NCBI GenBank assembly: GCA_040755755.1
Contig: JBFLZW010000078.1
Coordinates: forward strand, 1-64,000
Length of the DNA: 64,000 nt
Direction of reading: 5' to 3'
Origin: a bacterium
Lineage (GTDB): Bacteria > SZUA-182 > DTGQ01
The position numbers and the translations under genes are program-made. Of the stretch, positions 59,710-64,000 are shown in pieces. Position 1 is the stretch's first letter. The number at the start of each line of letters is the position of its first letter. Below the pieces are notes generated by a model, which was given only the letters and a program-made list of their open reading frames with translations, was not told where the DNA came from and made no database searches.

Positions 59710-60393
59710 TTAAAATTCCCAATCTGGCCCTGGGCATTCGACAGTTATAATATCGTTCCTGGTTGGGTGTTTGAAGGTCAGAGATTTAGCCAAAAGCCGG
59801 ATAGTGTTATCGGGAAGGGGTGACGGAGCGCCATATTTGACATCGCCGACAACAGGGTGTCCTGCGGCAGCCAGTTGAGCACGGATCTGGTGTTTTCGTC
59901 CGGTGTGGAGGGTGATCTCAAGGAGGGATTTCCCCTTGTGCTCCTTCAGGGTCCTATAGAACAATACCGCATTTCGGGCTCCTGGATCTGACTCTTCGGC
60001 CAGTCTGGCCCCTTTGTCTTCCCTCTTGAGAAAAGAGAGCAAAGAACCTTCTGCCGGACTCATCTCCCCATACACTTGTGCCCAGTATATTTTAGTAATA
60101 CTCCGGGAGCGAAACTGCTCCGACAGCCGGGAGGCGCCTTTGGATGTTTTGGCCATGACGACCACTCCGGACACCGGGCGGTCAAGGCGGTGGATCAGGC
60201 CAAGAAAGACGTTCCCTGGCTTTTTGTACCTATCTTTGATATACTGTCTGATCATATCCATCAGGGAGATGTCTCCGGAAATATCCCCCTGGACCAGAAC
60301 ACCGCCAGGTTTATACACGGCAATGATATGATTGTCTTCATAGAGAATGTTCAGATTCTCCTGCCCCGGCAGGGAAAAGGATTTTGTGACCAT
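59710..60393 (-). CDS. RluA-family pseudouridine synthase
   Basis: A 227-residue RNA-modifying enzyme. The signature LIHRLDRPVSGVVVMAKT contains the catalytic Asp in HRLDRPVSG, and the C-terminal TGRKHQIRAQLAAAGHPVVGD is the second RluA block. It lacks the S4 domain and is short, like RluA/TruC-type members. The ATG at 60393 (GAGG nine bases upstream) is taken instead of a TTG at 60408. It is divergent from the RsmG-SPOUT gene, whose start is only 47 bases away, so both promoters lie close together. The exact tRNA or rRNA site cannot be told. Confidence 0.9.
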   Translation of the reverse strand: MVTKSFSLPGQENLNILYEDNHIIAVYKPGGVLVQGDISGDISLMDMIRQYIKDRYKKPGNVFLGLIHRLDRPVSGVVVMAKTSKGASRLSEQFRSRSITKIYWAQVYGEMSPAEGSLLSFLKREDKGARLAEESDPGARNAVLFYRTLKEHKGKSLLEITLHTGRKHQIRAQLAAAGHPVVGDVKYGAPSPLPDNTIRLLAKSLTFKHPTRNDIITVECPGPDWEF

Positions 60394-60440
60394 ACGATGG
60401 GTCCTCAATCAGCGAAAAATACAACAAAAAACAGATCAAT

Positions 60441-62075
60441 ATGGCAAAGAACAGAGCGAAACGGACAACAAAAGGAACAGAAAGGCATAAAGCCGGCCTT
60501 CGGCCTGACAGCGGGAAGCTTCAGCACCGCGAGAAACTTTCTGGCCGGGAAAAACTTCCTGCCCGGGAGAAACTTACCCCTGGGCTGCCCTCACTCAAAG
60601 AGTGGTTCCAGAGGAGTAATCTATCACTTACCGACAGGCAATACAAGCAGCTTTGGCAGTATCATAACCTGCTGCGGAAAAAAAACAAAGAGTATGACCT
60701 GACCCGCATCGTTCAGTTCGATACCATGGTTCTAAAGCATTATATCGACAGCATCCTGGTTGCCAGGCTTCTGGACTGGAACCTCCCCTCCCCCCTTCTT
60801 GATCTTGGTACCGGTGCAGGACTGCCAGCCATTCCGCTGAAAATTGCCTGCCCTGAGACCGAATTCATCCTTTCCGAGGGGCGGCATAAAAGGATTCAGT
60901 TCCTGCATGAAGTGGTGGAAGCCCTGGATTTGCAGAAAATCGAAATTTACGGCCATAAAACTTCTGCCTCTTTCAGCCGTCCAATCAGGGGAGTCATTAC
61001 CCGGGCTGTTGAGCCTATGGCCGAAACTCTGGCCAAGGTAAAAAAAAGCCTGCAACCGGGAGGATGGGCGATCTTCATGAAAGGTCCCCAGTGCGACGGG
61101 GAAATTGCAGAAGCAACTGAGAGCATGGGACGCTTTTACCGGCTCGACCGGGATGTTGCCTACACCATTCCCCATACTCCCCATCAGCGACGGCTGGTTA
61201 TCTTCGAGCGGCTCTCTGACCCGATGGAAGCTGAACCGGGGAAACATCGGATACCGCTCATAGAAAGCCCGGCCAATGAAACCTTCAAGCAAATAAAAGC
61301 CCTTTTGACCTCACGGGGGATAAAAAAAGAAGGTCATGCTCTGGTGTTCGGTCAAAAAATCATCGCTGAGATCATGCGGGATTTCCCCGGCCTGTGCACC
61401 GGCCTGATTCTCTCACCATCAGAGGAAAAAGCCGGTGAGCAGGGTTTACCGGAAGACATCCTCAGGGAACTTCACCTCGATCCTGGGCAGGTGTCCCTCT
61501 ACCGCTTAAGCCGTCCCCTCTACCGCGAGCTGGATATCTTCGGAACCGGGGCCGATATTCTGGTAGTGCGAACACCTTCTCTCCAAACCTGGCAGGCAGA
61601 TGAAACCACGCCGGGATGCACCCTGATGATTCCCTTTCAGGACCCTGAAAATACCGGCGCGGTTATTCGAAGTGCAGCCGCTTTCGGGGTCAGGGAGATC
61701 ATCCTGCTTCAGGAAGCAGCCAATCCCTATCACCCCAAAAGCATCAGGGCCGGTGGAAGTGCTGTCTTTCGAGTGAGTTATCGCAAGGGCCCATCCATTC
61801 AGGAGATTCAGCCGCTTATCCAGGCAGCGCGCAGAAAGGAAGTCCATCTGATTACCCTGTCTATGGAGGGAGCTGATATCAGCCGGTTTGAATTTCCGGA
61901 CAGCTTCATCCTGCTGCCCGGCCTCGAAGGCCCCGGCCTGCCCCAAGACCTCAGGTCCCAGGCCCTGGCCACCCCTCTGGCCATCCCCATGGAGCCCGGC
62001 CTTGAGTCGCTGAATGCAGCTACGTCTGCGGCCATCGCCCTGTATGAATGGAGGAGGAAAAGGAGGAAAGAATAA
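60441..62075 (+). CDS. Fusion of RsmG-type and SPOUT (TrmH/SpoU)-type rRNA methyltransferases
   Basis: A 544-residue protein. Residues 1-50 are a basic tail with a repeated REKL word. Residues about 52-258 are RsmG/GidB, the 16S rRNA m7G527 methyltransferase: LLDLGTGAGLPAIPLKI (SAM loop, from residue 119), then RHKRIQFL, ITRAVEPMAETL and FMKGP. Residues about 278-544 are a TrmH-like SPOUT enzyme: IPFQDPENTGAVIRSAAAFG (397-416), GGSAVFRVS (438-446), LLPGLEGPGLP (491-501) and ESLNAATSAAIALYEW (522-537), which together form the trefoil-knot SAM site. There is no stop or break between them. SPOUT members of this kind methylate ribose 2'-OH. Both halves keep their motifs, so the protein should be bifunctional. 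Confidence 0.85.
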   Translation: MAKNRAKRTTKGTERHKAGLRPDSGKLQHREKLSGREKLPAREKLTPGLPSLKEWFQRSNLSLTDRQYKQLWQYHNLLRKKNKEYDLTRIVQFDTMVLKHYIDSILVARLLDWNLPSPLLDLGTGAGLPAIPLKIACPETEFILSEGRHKRIQFLHEVVEALDLQKIEIYGHKTSASFSRPIRGVITRAVEPMAETLAKVKKSLQPGGWAIFMKGPQCDGEIAEATESMGRFYRLDRDVAYTIPHTPHQRRLVIFERLSDPMEAEPGKHRIPLIESPANETFKQIKALLTSRGIKKEGHALVFGQKIIAEIMRDFPGLCTGLILSPSEEKAGEQGLPEDILRELHLDPGQVSLYRLSRPLYRELDIFGTGADILVVRTPSLQTWQADETTPGCTLMIPFQDPENTGAVIRSAAAFGVREIILLQEAANPYHPKSIRAGGSAVFRVSYRKGPSIQEIQPLIQAARRKEVHLITLSMEGADISRFEFPDSFILLPGLEGPGLPQDLRSQALATPLAIPMEPGLESLNAATSAAIALYEWRRKRRKE

Positions 62076-62098
62076 TAGAAAAGGTTTATTGATACGGC

Positions 62099-62659
62099 CT
62101 ATTGATGGTGAATGATCCTTTCGTGTTCTTCAAATCCTGCAGCCACCATTTCCAATTTCTTGTCCAGCCGATCTATTTTTCTATCCAGATGGTCCGTCTT
62201 TTCATCTATCTTTTTATCGAGTTGGATGACCTTCTTATCGAGTTGGATGACCTTCTTATCAAGTCGGGCGACCTTCTTATCAAGTTGGATGACCTTCTTA
62301 TCAAGTTGGATGACCTTTTTATCAAGTTGGATGACCTTCTTATCAAGTTGGACGACCTTCTTATCAAGTTGGACGACCTTCTTATCAAGTTGGATGACCT
62401 TCTTATCAAGTTGAGCTATCTTTTTATCGAGTTGCTTATGCATGGTAAATATCATAGCCTGGGTTTCGTCAATTCTTTTATCCAGTTCCTCTGTCCGCCT
62501 GTCCAGCTTTTCACTTAAAGAGGCTACTCCTTCAGCTACCACCTGAACCTTACCGGTAAGATCCTCAACCACGATGCCAAACCGATGCATAGTATCTTCC
62601 ATGATACCAAACCGATGCATCATAACACTTTCAATAAATTCTTTCAGTTCACTATCCAT
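62099..62659 (-). CDS. Heptad-repeat coiled-coil protein
   Basis: A 186-residue protein that is nearly all coiled coil. Residues about 10-30 carry the short duplicate MHRFG twice (MMHRFGIMED, TMHRFGIVVED). Residues about 85-150 are a tandem array of LDKKVIQ-type heptads, roughly ten copies encoded by 21-base units, ending with DHLDRKIDRLDKKLE. There is no membrane helix. It resembles the charged coiled coils of the two membrane-anchored proteins at 17900 and 30862 in using 21-base heptad units, but shares no head domain. The function is unknown. An AAGGA site precedes the ATG. Confidence 0.65.
   Translation of the reverse strand: MDSELKEFIESVMMHRFGIMEDTMHRFGIVVEDLTGKVQVVAEGVASLSEKLDRRTEELDKRIDETQAMIFTMHKQLDKKIAQLDKKVIQLDKKVVQLDKKVVQLDKKVIQLDKKVIQLDKKVIQLDKKVARLDKKVIQLDKKVIQLDKKIDEKTDHLDRKIDRLDKKLEMVAAGFEEHERIIHHQ
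62205..62420 (-). repeat. Array of about ten 21-bp tandem repeats
   Basis: The plus strand shows units of the type AAGTTGGATGACCTTCTTATC following each other with 0-4 differences; each codes one heptad on the minus strand. Variation is mostly at one or two positions per unit (V/I, Q/R). Confidence 0.88.
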
Positions 62660-63380
62660 GCTTTATATCCTTATTTTTTACTCCCCTCCCTTTATTTGTG
62701 AAAACAAGAAGCCGGAGGAAAAGACGAATGAGAACCTGTGATACAGGAGTCCCATGCCTTTTTCGTTATTCTACAATATAAACCGGGAAATTGCAAACAG
62801 CTTGTTCAAGCAAATTGAGCATGACCTTAAGTTCCTGGATTCAGCTATGGCTGCGGCTATTATGGCTCTGCGGCTGTTGCCTTTATGGTATGAGTAAGCA
62901 GTATAAATGAAGAAGGAGACAAGGCAGCAGCAATAAGCCATTGGGATTCACTTTCGACTTGCTAAAGTTAACTGGAGTTATTATAATTTATCAATAGATT
63001 GCCTTATCTCGAAGAGAAGTTCCCCGGTAAAGTTATTGCTGGAGGAAAAATGGGTTTATTCCTCCCATTTTTCCGGTAAGGAGGTGAGATTGGATAAATA
63101 GAGATCATTAGTCTTAACGACCTGCGTGCATTATTCAATCTACAATTCAAGACTCAATAGTGTTGTACTCGATGATGAGCCCATTTGGTCCATCATCCAG
63201 TCCGCGCCTCCCCCCAACGGAACAAGATGGCCACGGCAATGATACTCTCTTTCCCCCACAATCCATACACACAGCAGGACTCAGCGCCACCGCATTTACT
63301 CTGATACAAGCCACGATGATATAAACCCATGCCAAGGGCTCATGAACCAATCAGCTTTATCATTGGAAGGAGATAAGACC
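62660..63380. other. Long intergenic region before the last gene
   Basis: No gene is supported in either strand. Features seen: a TGGCTGCGGCTATTATGGCT stretch with internal repetition near 62845-62880, the hairpin at 63044-63074, and a GGAGG-containing stretch after it. Most of it is unexplained. Confidence 0.35.
63044..63074. terminator. Perfect 11-bp hairpin
   Basis: GGAAAAATGGG (63044-63054), nine-base loop, CCCATTTTTCC (63064-63074). Its low G/C and lack of a U-tract make termination uncertain; it may be a regulatory leader structure for the gene at 63381. Confidence 0.4.
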
Positions 63381-64000
63381 ATGCAACATAACACCGGAAG
63401 CAGTACTGTCTTCTTGAATCAAGGCTTGGGGAGGATACCTGCCGCTGATAAGTTCGCATTCAAACTCGTGCCACTCATGGTGGCTGTCATTCTTCTGTTG
63501 ATGATCTCAGCAGGTATGGCTGCCGATTCTGCTACCTGTCCGCCACCTGACGGTACTCCAAAGAATGGTGATGCCAACGGAGACGGATGTAATGATTGGC
63601 TTATCGATAGAGAGACCGACCGCCAGGGAAACCAGGTGGAAGTCTGGTGTCTGGACCTGGGGGCTGCTGGTCCCGGTGGCGGTGATTCCTTTGGCTACAG
63701 GTATATCCCCCAAGGGGGAACGCCTGTCTGGGTAGGCAAGTGTGCATTTAATGGCGGAATTAACCGGTACAGCAAGTCCATGGATCCCAATACCGGTCAA
63801 TGGAAGGGATTGCAGTGGAAAAACTGGGATGATAGCAGTACTGATGGTGAAGGAACACCAGGGGTGATCGATGACTGGTTTTGGACCTATGATATACCCC
63901 AGAGAAAGTTGACTACCAAAAAAACGCACGATAACAGAACCATTGCTCAACAGGATGGCAATGCGCCGGTGGATTTTGGCGATATTACCTTCGCGAGTCT
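63381..64000 (+). CDS. Secreted protein, truncated by the window's right edge
   Basis: An open frame from the ATG at 63381 (GGAAGGAG upstream) runs without a stop to the end, 206 codons. A long basic/hydrophobic signal (FKLVPLMVAVILLLMISAGM, cleavage near MAADS) starts about residue 28. The mature part begins with a calcium-loop-like stretch (NGDANGDGCNDWLID) and continues with Trp/Gly/Asp-rich sequence (VEVWCLDLGAAGPGGG; WKGLQWKNWDDSS). The family is not recognised; thrombospondin type 3-like calcium binding is possible. The rest lies beyond the window. Confidence 0.65.
   Translation, partial: MQHNTGSSTVFLNQGLGRIPAADKFAFKLVPLMVAVILLLMISAGMAADSATCPPPDGTPKNGDANGDGCNDWLIDRETDRQGNQVEVWCLDLGAAGPGGGDSFGYRYIPQGGTPVWVGKCAFNGGINRYSKSMDPNTGQWKGLQWKNWDDSSTDGEGTPGVIDDWFWTYDIPQRKLTTKKTHDNRTIAQQDGNAPVDFGDITFAS

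Noticed and set aside
62205-62420. CRISPR-like array
   Set aside because: The 21-base units are contiguous without spacers, are in frame with a coiled-coil gene and encode heptads; no cas gene is present.

Overview
The window looks like a chromosome segment of an uncultured Gram-negative, anaerobic or facultative bacterium. Evidence for an outer membrane is an Omp85 protein next to a TamB protein, two further outer-membrane or porin-like products, several lipoboxes, and an ExbB/ExbD/AgmX cluster. Electron-transfer capacity is clear from three c-type cytochromes with 2, 18 and 4 CxxCH motifs. This mix (multiheme cytochromes, AgmX/PglI-type transducer, PrkA-YeaH-SpoVR, dockerin-type secreted protein) is most familiar from Desulfobacterota/Myxococcota-like lineages or neighbouring candidate phyla, but the sequence alone does not fix the phylum. 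Stop codons are standard.

Layout. 0-4 kb: a secreted BsuPI-domain protein, a decayed IS607-type element (broken tnpA, intact-looking tnpB) and galE. 4.5-10.2 kb: a membrane di-heme peroxidase-like cytochrome, a Tat-signal protein and a large lipoprotein. 10.4-14.4 kb: a MITE-like palindrome followed by pstS-pstC-pstA-pstB. 14.6-20.8 kb: a DUF1385 membrane protein, a ClpX-like AAA+ ATPase, a two-gene HTH/coiled-coil module, and a MinD-like protein without a P-loop next to an unknown partner. 21.1-31.3 kb: a PII-like protein with an HD triphosphohydrolase, a CBM48 protein, tamB with a seven-POTRA Omp85, and a second copy of the HTH/coiled-coil module. 31.4-37.7 kb: mnmA, a UPF0280 protein, a SatD-like protein with an Arg-rich tail, and an 18-heme cytochrome with an outer-membrane barrel.

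37.8-50.2 kb holds a lipoprotein, a Pro-rich secreted protein and then a tight seven-gene operon: giant TPR protein, TPR lipoprotein, tetraheme cytochrome, ExbB/TolQ, two ExbD/TolR and an AgmX-type transducer. This resembles the motor-plus-TPR logic of myxobacterial Agl/Glt machinery but carries a cytochrome, and it is my leading candidate for an undescribed system. 50.3-64 kb: a CapA protein, a truncated efflux adaptor, DUF2267, tRNA-Gln, a dockerin protein, an FmdE-like protein, the prkA-yeaH-spoVR operon, an RluA-type pseudouridine synthase, an RsmG-SPOUT fusion, a heptad-repeat coiled-coil protein and the start of a secreted protein cut by the right edge.

Several families of dispersed palindromes (CACAGAG/CACGAAA type, dRS3-like ATTCCC-N8-GGGAAT, GGGGTCAG type) sit between genes. 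One of them lies inside a reading frame and supplies most of a lipoprotein signal peptide.
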